NCBI GenBank assembly: GCA_031285565.1
Contig: JAITVY010000082.1
Span: 1-64,000 of the forward strand
Length of the DNA: 64,000 nucleotides
Source: Tannerella sp.
GTDB taxonomy: Bacteria > Bacteroidota > Bacteroidia > Bacteroidales > Tannerellaceae
Direction: 5' to 3'
This document shows positions 44,301 through 53,174 of this stretch, in pieces. The notes beneath the pieces were generated by a model, which was not told the DNA's origin, ran no database searches, and was given only the letters and a program-made list of their open reading frames with translations. Both the position numbers and the translations under genes were made by a program. Numbering within the stretch: position 1 is the stretch's first letter; every line of letters starts with the position of its first letter.

Positions 44301-45269
44301 CTAAAACGCACTTGGTTTTAAATGCAACCCGACAGCTTCCTGCAAATTAAATAGTAAATTCATATTATGAATAGCCTGTCCGCTTGCACCTTTCAGTAAA
44401 TTATCAATAACAGAAGTAATCAATAAGACATCACCATGTTTCTGTAAATGCAATAAGCACTTATTTGTATTAACAACCTGCTTCAAATCAGGTGCTTTAT
44501 CAACTAAAAATGTAAACGAATGATCGCTGTAATATTCTTCATATATTTTTACCAGTTCGTCAAGGCTTACAGAACATTTTGTATAAACAGTCGTAAATAT
44601 CCCCCGGCTGAAATTACCCCGGACAGGAAGGAATAATATTTCACTCTGGAAACTATTCTGCAGTTGCACAAGGCTTTGTTTTATTTCATGTAAATGTTGA
44701 TGAGCAAAGGGTTTGTAAACCGATACATTATCATTCCTCCAGCTAAAATGTGAAGTTGCAGAAGGCTTTACTCCTGCCCCGGTTGAACCTGTAATAGCAT
44801 TCACATGTAACTCATTATTCAGGAGTAAATGCTTTGCCAATGGTAAAACAGCCAGCTGAATACCAGTTGCAAAACAACCCGGATTGGCTACATATTTGGA
44901 AGAACAAATAGCGCGCCGGTTCAATTCAGGCAATCCGTATATAAATTCATGTTCCGGACCCGCTACCCGATAGTCCATACTAAGATCAATAATCTTAATA
45001 TGTTCCGGGATCGGATGAGTCTCTAAAAACTTTTTTGTATCACCATGAGCCGTACAGAAAAAGAGCAAATCGATTTCATTTAGAGGCATATCCTGGGTAA
45101 ATGACAAATCGGTTTCACCATATAATCCGCTGTGTACATTTACAATCTTATTTCCTGCATTACTATTGCTATGCACAAATATAATTTCAACATCCGGATG
45201 ATTTATTAATAAGCGAATCAATTCTCCGGCTGTATATCCGGCTCCCCCAATAATACCAACTTTGATCAT
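44301..45269 (-). CDS. argC: N-acetyl(succinyl)-gamma-glutamyl-phosphate reductase
   Basis: This 322-residue protein opens with the Rossmann loop 'VGIIGGAGYTAGELIRLL', and its active-site Cys132 lies in 'VANPGCFATG', with 'SGAGVKPS'-type 'STGAGVKPSATSHFSWR' nearby. It reduces N-acyl-glutamyl phosphate to the semialdehyde with NADPH. Its start overlaps the argG stop by 4 bp (ATGA), so the two are translationally coupled. Confidence 0.95.
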   Translation of the reverse strand: MIKVGIIGGAGYTAGELIRLLINHPDVEIIFVHSNSNAGNKIVNVHSGLYGETDLSFTQDMPLNEIDLLFFCTAHGDTKKFLETHPIPEHIKIIDLSMDYRVAGPEHEFIYGLPELNRRAICSSKYVANPGCFATGIQLAVLPLAKHLLLNNELHVNAITGSTGAGVKPSATSHFSWRNDNVSVYKPFAHQHLHEIKQSLVQLQNSFQSEILFLPVRGNFSRGIFTTVYTKCSVSLDELVKIYEEYYSDHSFTFLVDKAPDLKQVVNTNKCLLHLQKHGDVLLITSVIDNLLKGASGQAIHNMNLLFNLQEAVGLHLKPSAF

Positions 45270-46465
45270 TTGTTTTCGGGTTTATTTACATTATAATAAA
45301 TCTTCATCTGGTTTCCGAGTATTTTAGTAAATCCTTTTACATCATCCGCAGTCCAGGCTTTTTGTTCTTCACCATATACACCAAAATCGCTTCTCATCAA
45401 ATCATATTCACTATCAATTCCCACAAGTGTATAATGGTACGGCTTCAGATCGATAATCACGCGACCGGTTACACTTTGCTGTGTACTTTGGAGAAAAGCT
45501 TCCATATCACGCATTACCGGCTCCAGATATTGTGCTTCGTGTAAAAACATACCATACCAGGTTCCGAGTTGTTCTTTCCAATACTGCTGCCATTTGGTTA
45601 ATGTATGTTTCTCCAGCAACTTATGAGCATTAATAATTAATAAAGAACCGGCCGCTTCAAATCCGACACGCCCTTTAATTCCGATAATCGTGTCACCTAC
45701 ATGCATATCGCGTCCGATTGCCCAACGTGCACCGATTTCTTCAACTTTACGAATAGCATCTGTTTTCTTTATAAACTTTTCACCATTCACTGCACTCAAC
45801 TCTCCTTGTTCAAAGTCAAGAGTCAATGTTTCTGTTCCTTCAGTCTTGAGCTGCGATGGGTAAGCTTCATTAGGAAGTGTCTTGTCGGAATGTAATGTTT
45901 CCTTGCCTCCTACGCTTGTACCCCATAGACCTTTATTAATGGAGTATTCCATCTTCACAAAATCTGCTACAAAACCGTGTTCCTTCAAATAATTGATCTC
46001 AAATTCACGGCTTAAATTCATATCACGTGTCGGAGTTATGATTTCAATACCAGGGGCTAACACATCAAATGTCAAATCAAATCGTACCTGATCATTTCCT
46101 GCGCCTGTGCTACCATGTGCTACTGCATCCGCATTTATTTCTTTAGCATAGCGTATAATTGCCAATGCCTGAAAGATTCGTTCTGAACTAACAGAAATAG
46201 GATAGGTTCCATTACGTAGTACATTACCAAAAACCATGTATTTAATACTTTTGTCGTAATATTCTTCTTCCACATTCAACGTTACATGTTTTATGGCTCC
46301 CAACTGATAAGCACGTTCTTCGATAGCTTTACATTCAGCCTCGCTAAATCCACCTGTATTAGCCAATGCAGTGTACACTTCAAAATCTTTATCTTTCGAT
46401 AAATACATAGCACAAAAGGATGTATCCAATCCTCCGCTAAACGCCAAAACAACTTTTTTCTTCAT
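45266..46465 (-). CDS. argG: Argininosuccinate synthase
   Basis: This 399-residue ATP-dependent enzyme joins citrulline and aspartate. The PP-loop is 'AFSGGLDTSFCAMYL', followed by 'AHGSTGAGNDQVRFDLTF' and 'NKGLWGTSVGGKET'. It resembles the long AS1-like type found in Bacteroidota. Argininosuccinate lyase is not present in the window. It lies 21 bp after the GNAT gene and overlaps argC. Confidence 0.95.
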   Translation of the reverse strand: MKKKVVLAFSGGLDTSFCAMYLSKDKDFEVYTALANTGGFSEAECKAIEERAYQLGAIKHVTLNVEEEYYDKSIKYMVFGNVLRNGTYPISVSSERIFQALAIIRYAKEINADAVAHGSTGAGNDQVRFDLTFDVLAPGIEIITPTRDMNLSREFEINYLKEHGFVADFVKMEYSINKGLWGTSVGGKETLHSDKTLPNEAYPSQLKTEGTETLTLDFEQGELSAVNGEKFIKKTDAIRKVEEIGARWAIGRDMHVGDTIIGIKGRVGFEAAGSLLIINAHKLLEKHTLTKWQQYWKEQLGTWYGMFLHEAQYLEPVMRDMEAFLQSTQQSVTGRVIIDLKPYHYTLVGIDSEYDLMRSDFGVYGEEQKAWTADDVKGFTKILGNQMKIYYNVNKPENK

Positions 46466-46486
46466 TTCTGATGGTTTATTTATATT

Positions 46487-47110
46487 TTATTTTTTGTTCT
46501 TCTTTTTCTCGTTTTCTTCTTTATTGTATGACTCATACATCTTTTCAATCATAAGACACCGCTGATCATTCGGATCAAAGAGCATGGCCGTACAGATGCA
46601 GTATTTTTGCTGGGTTCTAACAAGAACATCATGATTAATACATCCATTACATCCTCTCCAAAAGGCTTCATCATTCGTTAAATCAGCAAAAGTTACCGGA
46701 AAATAACCTAATTCCGTATTTAACTTCATGACAGCACTTCCGGATGTAAGGCTAAAGAGCTTTGCCTTCGGCCATCGTAACCGGGCCAATTGAAAAGCTG
46801 CATGTTTAATACGTTTAGCCAGTCCCTGGTAGCGAAACTTATCAGCAACAATCAAGCCTGAAGTTGCTACGAACTGCTTATTCCCCCATGATTCGATGTA
46901 ACTGAAACCGGCAAATTCATCGCCGGCAAGGGCTATAATGGCTTTACCTTCTTTCATCTTCTGTGCAACATATTCATGTGAACGCTTGGCAATACCTGTT
47001 CCGCGAACTTTTGCAGCATCTTCGATTGTTTGAAGAATGGTATCCACGTATATTTCGTGACTATCGTCAGCGACCATTACATCTATATCTATGATTTCTT
47101 CTTTTTTCAT
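46487..47110 (-). CDS. GNAT protein of the arginine operon, candidate N-acylglutamate synthase
   Basis: This 207-residue GNAT protein has an acyl-CoA loop around 'GLIVADKFRYQGLAKRIKHAAFQLARLRWP' and 'LNTELGYFPVTFADLT'. A cysteine/histidine cluster, 'RGCNGCINHDVLVRTQQKYCICTAM', could bind metal and is unusual for the fold. The C-terminus is very basic ('EENEKKKNKK'). It lies between argR and argG with 40-bp and 21-bp gaps. In Bacteroides thetaiotaomicron an enzyme at this position supplies N-succinylglutamate, so I infer the same role here. Confidence 0.75.
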   Translation of the reverse strand: MKKEEIIDIDVMVADDSHEIYVDTILQTIEDAAKVRGTGIAKRSHEYVAQKMKEGKAIIALAGDEFAGFSYIESWGNKQFVATSGLIVADKFRYQGLAKRIKHAAFQLARLRWPKAKLFSLTSGSAVMKLNTELGYFPVTFADLTNDEAFWRGCNGCINHDVLVRTQQKYCICTAMLFDPNDQRCLMIEKMYESYNKEENEKKKNKK

Positions 47111-47149
47111 TTAAACTTTTACAAAAATACAGTTATTGTTAGTATATTA

Positions 47150-47593
47150 TCATTTAACAAATTGAGTCAATGCAGCAGCCACCTGTTCTCTTGTATACCC
47201 TTCGCGAGGTATAATCAGAATCGTATCATCACCGGCTATCGTACCTAAAATTTCTTTAGGTGCATGGGTATCTATATCGGAGGCTATCCCCATAGCATAT
47301 CCGGGACGTGTTTTCATAACAGCTAAATTTCCCGAAAATTCTATATTAAAAAATTCTGTATCTACAGACGTTTGATCTGCAAACAAAAGTGCTTCAGGCA
47401 ATGTATATATATACAAACCATTCCCATCATGTTTTTTGATGATACTTAAATGCTTTATATCACGTGAAAGCGTTGCCTGCGTTACACGAAAACCTTTCTG
47501 GGCTAACGAATAGAGTAGCTCTTCCTGACTTCTGATTACTTCTGTCTGTATAATTTTTCGAATGGTATGTAACCGCTGCTCTTTCACATTCAT
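47150..47593 (-). CDS. argR: Arginine repressor ArgR
   Basis: The protein is 147 residues from ATG 47593; the longer start at 47653 lies within the promoter. The N-terminal winged helix reads 'IRKIIQTEVIRSQEELLYSLAQKGFRVTQATLSRDIKHLSIIKK', and the C-terminal hexamerisation and arginine-binding domain has 'LGTIAGDDTILIIPREG'. It represses arginine synthesis when arginine is high. It heads the arg operon and likely represses itself through palindromes at 47640 and 47672. Confidence 0.92.
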   Translation of the reverse strand: MNVKEQRLHTIRKIIQTEVIRSQEELLYSLAQKGFRVTQATLSRDIKHLSIIKKHDGNGLYIYTLPEALLFADQTSVDTEFFNIEFSGNLAVMKTRPGYAMGIASDIDTHAPKEILGTIAGDDTILIIPREGYTREQVAAALTQFVK

Positions 47594-47619
47594 ATTTGTA
47601 TATCTATTCAAAATTCGGA

Positions 47620-47683
47620 CAAAGATAGGTATATTTATCGAATAAATATTCAATACATTCTTTTTTTATTAAATAATTATTCA
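47620..47683 (-). promoter_or_regulatory. argR-operon promoter with two ARG-box-like sites
   Basis: A -7 box TATCTTTG (47620-47627, minus strand) is preceded by GAATAAATATTC (47640-47651), which fits the TGAATNNNNATTCA ARG-box style. A second partial site (TGAATAATTATT on minus, 47672-47683) follows. A TTG 23 nt above the -7 box may be the -33 element, so the first ARG box lies inside the promoter. Confidence 0.6.
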
Positions 47684-47782
47684 TAAATTTATTCTTCACA
47701 TAAAGGATGTATAATATAGTAGTTAGTAGATTGTAGTTGATTGCATTTATTGTTCATTTAAAAAACTTTGTTCATAAAAAAA

Positions 47783-47813
47783 CTTTGCTGCTCAAAAAAT
47801 AAAGTATAGATTT
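47783..47813 (+). promoter_or_regulatory. Promoter of the GNAT-DUF4494-YggS unit
   Basis: TTTG (47783-47786) and TAGATTTG (47806-47813) are 19 nt apart. An AAAAAACTTTG word is repeated just upstream. Confidence 0.6.
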
Positions 47814-47869
47814 GTATAATGAAAATGCGTCATCGCATTTAAAAAGATTGATTCGTTTTACTATATATA

Positions 47870-48406
47870 ATGCAAATAATCCGACTAAACGAAACTACAA
47901 AACTTCGTCAGCTTGAAATAACAGATGTACCTGATATTTATAAAGCTATTGATAGTCAACGCGGATATCTCCGCGAGTTTTTACCTTTTGTTGATCATAC
48001 AAAAAAGACAGAAGATACGCGTGCTTTTGTAGAGGGCGCTGTAAATGCAGCAGTTGAACGAAATGAATATACATTTGTAATTCTTGTTGAAAACAATTTT
48101 GCCGGGTTAGTCGGATTTAAAGATCTGGATAAAAAAAATCTGAAAGTCGAAATTGGCTACTGGCTATGTGAACAATATCAACACCGGGGCATTATGACAT
48201 CTGCAGTAAAAGCTTTATGTGAACTGGCATTTAAAGATTTGCAATTAAACCGGATTCAAATTAAATGTGCAACCGGAAATATCAGAAGCAAACACATCCC
48301 TATACGTTTGGGATTTAAGATGGAAGGTCTTGAACGTCAAGGAGAGCTAATGCACAATGGTACATTTGCCGATTTAGAGATATATAGTATATTAAAAAAC
48401 GACTAA
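47870..48406 (+). CDS. RimJ/RimL-type GNAT acetyltransferase
   Basis: This 178-residue protein has the RimL-like opening 'LRQLEITDVPDIYKAIDSQRGYLREFLPFVD' and the acetyl-CoA region 'EIGYWLCEQYQHRGIMTSAVKALCELAF', ending in 'LNRIQIKCATGNIRSKHIPIRLGFKMEGLERQGEL'. It probably acetylates the N-terminus of a ribosomal or other protein. It has its own promoter and lies 27 bp upstream of DUF4494. Confidence 0.86.
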   Translation: MQIIRLNETTKLRQLEITDVPDIYKAIDSQRGYLREFLPFVDHTKKTEDTRAFVEGAVNAAVERNEYTFVILVENNFAGLVGFKDLDKKNLKVEIGYWLCEQYQHRGIMTSAVKALCELAFKDLQLNRIQIKCATGNIRSKHIPIRLGFKMEGLERQGELMHNGTFADLEIYSILKND

Positions 48407-48433
48407 TGTAATTGAACAATAATAAATAAAAGA

Positions 48434-48919
48434 ATGAGTAATTGGTTTGAATGTAAAGTCTCGTATGAAAAAATAGTTGAAGGTGGTATGCAAAAAAAGG
48501 TCACTGAACCTTATTTGGTAGATGCGCTTTCTTTTACCGAAGCGGAAGCACGTATTATAGAAGAAATACGTCCCTATATTTCAGGTGAGTTTACGATTGC
48601 AGATATCAAACGGGCACGTCTGTCCGAACTTTTCTACAATGCGAACGGAGACCGCTATTATAAAGTAAAAGTATTTTTTATCGCGCTTGATGAAAAAAGC
48701 GGTGCTGAGAAAAAGACTGCCGCACAAATGTTAGCACAAGCTTCTTCATTGCGTGAAGCTGTGGATGTGGTTGATGAAGGTATGAAAGGTACAATGGCTG
48801 ATTATATGATTGCTTCCGTAACGGAAACAGCGATTATGGATGTTTTTCCTTTTTCAGAAGAAGCAAAAGAAAAACAAGCCACAGCTTTAGGAATATCCAC
48901 TGAGGGACCTACGCAATGA
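48434..48919 (+). CDS. DUF4494 family protein
   Basis: This 161-residue soluble protein opens 'MSNWFECKVSYEKIVEGGMQKKVTEPYLVDALSFTEAEARI', the hallmark of DUF4494, with a second half 'MADYMIASVTETAIMDVFPF'. The function is unknown. In many Bacteroidota it precedes YggS, as here, with a 4-bp ATGA overlap that implies translational coupling. A role in PLP homeostasis or amino-acid balance is a guess from that neighbourhood. Confidence 0.85.
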   Translation: MSNWFECKVSYEKIVEGGMQKKVTEPYLVDALSFTEAEARIIEEIRPYISGEFTIADIKRARLSELFYNANGDRYYKVKVFFIALDEKSGAEKKTAAQMLAQASSLREAVDVVDEGMKGTMADYMIASVTETAIMDVFPFSEEAKEKQATALGISTEGPTQ

Positions 48920-49581
48920 GTATCTCTCAAAACTTAAGGAATATAAAATCATCTCTTCCTGAAACGGTAACATTAGTTGCCGTTTCAAAATTTCACCCGG
49001 TTGAGGCATTGCAAGAAGCATACGATGCAGGACAACGTGTGTTTGGCGAAAGCCGTGTACAAGAATTAATAGCAAAACAGCCCAATCTTCCACACGATAT
49101 AGAATGGCATTTTATCGGAACTTTACAAAAAAATAAAGTCAAATATATTGCTTCATTTATACATACTATTCAAAGTATCGATTCAATGGAACTGCTGAAA
49201 GAAGTAGATAAGCAGGCCGCTAAAAACAACCGGACAATACGTGTTTTGATTGAAGTACACATTGCTATGGAAAGTTCAAAGCATGGATTTAGTATAGAAG
49301 AATGTCGTATGCTTTTTCAGGAGAAACAGTTTGCTCCTTATTCAAATATCTGTATTGCCGGACTAATGGGAATGGGTACTTTTACTAATGATGCTCATCA
49401 GACAGAAAAAGAATTCCAATCATTGCAAAAACTATCTGACGAACTAAAACATTCCGGATTTGTTAACGAATCTTTTACAGAATTATCTATGGGAATGAGT
49501 GACGATTATCTGATTGCCATTCAACACGGCAGTACAATGATTCGAATCGGGACTTCAATCTTTGGAGGACGGGTATATTAA
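48916..49581 (+). CDS. YggS-family pyridoxal phosphate homeostasis protein
   Basis: This 221-residue protein folds like the N-terminal TIM barrel of alanine racemase and binds PLP without catalysing a known reaction. The PLP lysine lies in 'TLVAVSKFHP', followed by 'FGESRVQELIAKQPNLP', 'WHFIGTLQKNK', 'LIEVHIAMESSKHGF' and 'ELSMGMSDDYLIAIQHGSTMIRIGTSIFG'. It helps balance free PLP and amino-acid pools. Length equals the family norm. It overlaps DUF4494 by 4 bp. Confidence 0.93.
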   Translation: MSISQNLRNIKSSLPETVTLVAVSKFHPVEALQEAYDAGQRVFGESRVQELIAKQPNLPHDIEWHFIGTLQKNKVKYIASFIHTIQSIDSMELLKEVDKQAAKNNRTIRVLIEVHIAMESSKHGFSIEECRMLFQEKQFAPYSNICIAGLMGMGTFTNDAHQTEKEFQSLQKLSDELKHSGFVNESFTELSMGMSDDYLIAIQHGSTMIRIGTSIFGGRVY

Positions 49582-49659
49582 AACAGTTTTAAAAAACATG
49601 TTTTGCCATTTTCCCAAATAAAAGCGTGCATAAAGTAGCTTTTAATTAGAATAAAATAG

Positions 49660-49667
49660 TATTTTTG
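49660..49667 (+). promoter_or_regulatory. -7 box before the dihydroorotate dehydrogenase-like gene
   Basis: TATTTTTG is followed by CC and lies 24 nt upstream of the ATG at 49692. Confidence 0.45.
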
Positions 49668-49691
49668 CCTTAAGCTGAATGATGAAAAATT

Positions 49692-50672
49692 ATGATAAGT
49701 CTAGAAACAAAATATGCAGGATTAACATTAAAAAATCCGCTGATCGCAGGAAGTTCGGGTTTGACAAATAGCGCCAAACGAAATAAAGAGTTTGAAAAAG
49801 CCGGAGCTGCTGCTATTGTATTAAAATCATTGTTTGAGGAACAAATCGAAATGCAGGGTGATGTCTTGCTGCAAGATTCATCGAATTTTCCTGAAGCATC
49901 CGATTATGTTCGTAATTACGTAAAAGCACATCAGGTAGATCAATATATATCTTTAATTAAAGAAACAAAATCGCTATGTTCAATCCCTGTAATAGCGAGC
50001 ATTAACTGCTACAAATCAGATGCTTGGGCGGAGTTTGCACGACAAATAGAAGAAGCCGGTGCAGATGCACTGGAACTAAATGTGTTCTTCCTATGTACGG
50101 AAATTGATTTTTCATTTAATGAAATCATTAACTTATATACATCCGTATTGGAAAAAGTCAAATCAAAGATTTCCATACCTATAATTATTAAACTCGGAAA
50201 ATACTTCAGTAATGTCCCTGCTTTAGTTAATACACTTAAAAATAACGGGGCGGATGCTGTAGTATTATTCAATCGTTATTACCAACCGGATATCGACATC
50301 AACTCCATGCAACTTGTTTCGGGCCAAGTTTTTAGCAGCCATTCTGATTTAAGTGATACACTTCGGTGGACAGCTTTCGTGTCGGGCATGGTGCCTGGTA
50401 TATCTATTGCATCCTCGTCCGGAATACATGATTGGGAAGATGTTATAAAATGTATTGTAGCCGGAGCTTCTGCCGTACAATTGTGCAGTACGGTCTATAC
50501 ACATGGAGCAGGTATCTTTTCACAGATACTAACCTGCATAGAAGAATGGATGAATCAAACGAAGTACCGGTCACTTTCTGAAATAAAAGGGAAAATCAGC
50601 TTCTCAAATGCAGAAAATGCATCTTTCTATGAACGTTCCCAATTCATGAAATATTTCTCCGACAGGGATTAA
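49692..50672 (+). CDS. Dihydroorotate dehydrogenase-like flavoprotein
   Basis: This 326-residue TIM-barrel FMN protein opens 'LETKYAGLTLKNPLIAGSSGLTNSAKRNKEFEKAGAAAIVLKSLFEEQIEMQ'. It lacks the full pyrD signature but keeps 'PIIIKLGKYFSNVPAL' and 'SSGIHDWEDVIKCIVAGASAVQLCSTVY'. It is a common Bacteroidota paralogue annotated only as dihydroorotate dehydrogenase-like. The true substrate is unknown, and a role in pyrimidine reduction is only possible. It is not clearly coupled to other genes. Confidence 0.82.
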   Translation: MISLETKYAGLTLKNPLIAGSSGLTNSAKRNKEFEKAGAAAIVLKSLFEEQIEMQGDVLLQDSSNFPEASDYVRNYVKAHQVDQYISLIKETKSLCSIPVIASINCYKSDAWAEFARQIEEAGADALELNVFFLCTEIDFSFNEIINLYTSVLEKVKSKISIPIIIKLGKYFSNVPALVNTLKNNGADAVVLFNRYYQPDIDINSMQLVSGQVFSSHSDLSDTLRWTAFVSGMVPGISIASSSGIHDWEDVIKCIVAGASAVQLCSTVYTHGAGIFSQILTCIEEWMNQTKYRSLSEIKGKISFSNAENASFYERSQFMKYFSDRD

Positions 50673-50720
50673 AAACTAAAATCGATCACAAAGGAATATA
50701 AGTACTGAAAGGCACAAAAA

Positions 50721-50756
50721 ATTACCCCGATTTTTTATTTCCAAAATCGGGGTAAT
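50721..50756. terminator. Bidirectional hairpin terminator, ATTACCCCG type, copy 2
   Basis: A perfect 14-bp stem (50721-50734 with 50743-50756) has an 8-nt loop and A/T tracts on both sides. It separates convergent genes. The stem core ATTACCCCG is shared with 41896-41937. Confidence 0.85.
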
Positions 50757-50813
50757 TTGTATAAAAATACGTAGGTAGTACAACCCGGAAAAAGCCAGCT
50801 TACGGCTTAATCA

Positions 50814-52085
50814 TTATTTTATGAATTCAAAACCCGTATAGGGAACCAATGCTGCCGGTATCCGGATACCCTCCGGAGTTTGGTTGTTTTCTAATAAAGC
50901 AGCTACAATACGTGGTAAAGCTAAAGCACTACCATTTAATGTATGACAAAGTTGTGTTTTCTTATTATCGACACGATAACGACATTTCAGACGGTTGGCC
51001 TGATAATCTTCAAAATTTGATACAGAACTAACTTCCAGCCATCGTTTTTGGGCAGCCGAAAATACTTCAAAATCAAATGTCAATGCTGATGTGAAACTCA
51101 TATCTCCACCACAAAGACGAAGTATCCGCCAGGGCAATTCAAGCTTCTCTACCAACATCTGTACATAATTAACCATTTCAGATAACATCTGATAAGAATG
51201 CTCCGGTTTATCAATACAAACAATCTCCACTTTATTAAACTGATGTAAACGATTAAGTCCCCGTACATCTTTACCATACGAACCTGCTTCACGACGGAAA
51301 CAAGCCGAATAAGCCGTATTCTTCACAGGCAGATCTGATTCATTCAGAATTACATCCCGGTACATATTGGTTACAGGAACTTCTGCCGTCGGAATCAGAT
51401 AAAGGTTATCCAGCGTAGCATGATACATTTGTCCTTCTTTATCAGGCAATTGTCCGGTCCCATATCCTGAATCTGCGTTAACTACATAAGGTGGTTCCAC
51501 TTCCATAAATCCAGCTTCACGTGCATTATCTAAGAAGAAATTTATCAATGCGCGTTGCAAACGTGCACCGTAACCTTTATAAACGGGGAAACCGGCACCT
51601 GTTATTTTTACACCTAATTCAAAATCAATTAAGTCGTATTTTTTAGCTAAATCCCAATGAGGTAAAGCATCTTCGGGTAATTCGGGTATGATGCCACCCG
51701 TTTTTTCGCATATATTATTTTCTGCAGTTTTTCCTTCTGGCACAGAGTCATGCGGCATATTGGGGATCTGCACTAAAAGGTCATGAATAGCATCTTCTGC
51801 TTTTGTTTTAGCGATATCTAATGACCGGTTTTTCTCTTTCATATCGGCAACCTTCGCTTTAGCAATTTCTGCTTCATCTTTTTTGCCATCTTTCATTAAA
51901 AGACCAACCTCTTTGGAGATCCGGTTCAGTTCGGTAAGATTTGCTTCCAACTCTGACTGAGTTGACCGCCTGGTTGCATCTAAAGCTATGATCTTATCAG
52001 TAATTTCTTTTGCATCAAAGTGTTTCTTTGCCAACCGGCGAATAACCTCTTCTTGATTCTCTGTAATAACTTTCAGTGTCAGCAT
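50814..52085 (-). CDS. serS: Serine--tRNA ligase
   Basis: This 423-residue class II synthetase charges tRNA-Ser. The N-terminal coiled-coil arm (about 30-100) binds the long variable arm of the tRNA. The catalytic domain has motif 2 'ACFRREAGSYGKDVRGLNRLHQFNKVE' and motif 3 'GSALALPRIVAALLEN'. The length is normal. A -7 box TATCTTTG on the minus strand at 52113-52120 gives a leader of about 20 nt. It is the first gene after a convergent terminator. Confidence 0.96.
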   Translation of the reverse strand: MLTLKVITENQEEVIRRLAKKHFDAKEITDKIIALDATRRSTQSELEANLTELNRISKEVGLLMKDGKKDEAEIAKAKVADMKEKNRSLDIAKTKAEDAIHDLLVQIPNMPHDSVPEGKTAENNICEKTGGIIPELPEDALPHWDLAKKYDLIDFELGVKITGAGFPVYKGYGARLQRALINFFLDNAREAGFMEVEPPYVVNADSGYGTGQLPDKEGQMYHATLDNLYLIPTAEVPVTNMYRDVILNESDLPVKNTAYSACFRREAGSYGKDVRGLNRLHQFNKVEIVCIDKPEHSYQMLSEMVNYVQMLVEKLELPWRILRLCGGDMSFTSALTFDFEVFSAAQKRWLEVSSVSNFEDYQANRLKCRYRVDNKKTQLCHTLNGSALALPRIVAALLENNQTPEGIRIPAALVPYTGFEFIK

Positions 52086-52150
52086 AAATTTTGTGATTGT
52101 ATTTTATAATGACAAAGATACATAGAGTTTAGGAAATTAGCTAAGAAAAA

Positions 52151-52687
52151 TCACTTCACCTTGCCGCCTGAAATCCAACGCCTGGCATAATAAGGTTCGC
52201 TTAAATTGCTAATGATTACTCCATTTGAAGTACTTGAATGGGCAAATTTACCATCTTTCAGATAGACGCCTACATGAGATGGTGTCTTAGAAGACTGTCC
52301 TCTGGTCCAGAAAAAAACAAGGTCGCCTTCATGCAGTTCCTGTTTATTTATCGTATCACAATTAACACGAAGCATGCTTGCAGAAGAACGTTCCAGGTTT
52401 TTATCATAAATAGACCTAAACACATTGGTAACAAACCCGGAACAGTCAACACCTTTTTTACTGGAACCAGCTCTTCGGTAAGGAGTACCTATCCATTGCG
52501 AAACAAATTCGTAAAGATCGAGATTATCTTCGTCAGTAATCGCCATTCCCAGTCTGGAAGAAAGTGATTCGGCTAATTCCACTACAGCCGGTGGAAAACC
52601 CGGTGATTCGTACTTATCCGAAGCAAACGAAAAGAAAAAACTTGAAGTAAATAGTATAATACTTATAAATAAAATCCGTTTAGTCAT
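52151..52687 (-). CDS. NlpC/P60 (C40) cell-wall peptidase
   Basis: The protein is 178 residues from ATG 52687; the longer start at 52753 overlaps the rpmA terminator. A signal peptide (about 1-22) is followed by a NlpC/P60 domain with catalytic Cys in 'KKGVDCSGFVTNVF', His in 'SHVGVYLKDGKFAHSSTSNGV' and downstream 'YYARRW'. It cleaves gamma-D-glutamyl-diamino-acid bonds of peptidoglycan peptides in the periplasm. It is monocistronic. Confidence 0.87.
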   Translation of the reverse strand: MTKRILFISIILFTSSFFFSFASDKYESPGFPPAVVELAESLSSRLGMAITDEDNLDLYEFVSQWIGTPYRRAGSSKKGVDCSGFVTNVFRSIYDKNLERSSASMLRVNCDTINKQELHEGDLVFFWTRGQSSKTPSHVGVYLKDGKFAHSSTSNGVIISNLSEPYYARRWISGGKVK

Positions 52688-52705
52688 TTTTAGTGCGGTA
52701 AATGA

Positions 52706-52760
52706 TCGGCGCAAAAATAAAAAACAAAAACAGGATACACAAAAAAAGTGCATCCTGTTT
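52706..52760 (-). terminator. Terminator after rpmA
   Basis: AAACAGGATACAC (52728-52740) pairs with GTGCATCCTGTTT (52748-52760) with one mismatch and a 7-nt loop. A T-rich run follows on the minus strand. It overlaps the region upstream of the peptidase gene. Confidence 0.85.
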
Positions 52761-52788
52761 CCTTATTTTTTTGATAATTTGCGTTTTA

Positions 52789-53151
52789 TTAAGCCTCCGG
52801 ACTTTCAGCTTTCGGCTCTTCTGCCACTACAGCAGCTTTTACTTCCTTCACAGCTTTTTTAGCTGGAGCTTTTTTCTCCGGCTGTGCTGGTTGTGCTGTT
52901 AATCCTTGTACTGATATATATGAACGGTTATTTTTACCTCTACGGAAAACAACTGTACCATCAATAAGGGCATAAATTGTATGGTCTTTACCTATCCCTA
53001 CATTTTCTCCCGGATGATGTGCGGTTCCACGCTGACGAACGATTATATTACCTGCTTTCGCTAATTCTCCACCAAAAAGTTTCACACCTAATCGTTTACT
53101 TTCTGACTCACGGCCGTTTTTCGAACTACCAACTCCTTTTTTATGTGCCAT
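52789..53151 (-). CDS. rpmA: Ribosomal protein L27 with an extended C-terminus
   Basis: This 120-residue protein has the L27 core (1-84), '[24 protein letters not shown]' and '[30 protein letters not shown]'. It then carries an extra 35-residue tail of Ala, Lys, Pro and Glu. L27 normally ends near residue 85-90. The N-terminus reaches the peptidyl-transferase centre. It is cotranscribed with rplU, 23 bp upstream. The tail may be disordered and surface-exposed. Confidence 0.93.
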   Translation of the reverse strand: MAHKKGVGSSKNGRESESKRLGVKLFGGELAKAGNIIVRQRGTAHHPGENVGIGKDHTIYALIDGTVVFRRGKNNRSYISVQGLTAQPAQPEKKAPAKKAVKEVKAAVVAEEPKAESPEA

Positions 53152-53174
53152 TTTCTTTTACTTTCTTTTAAACG

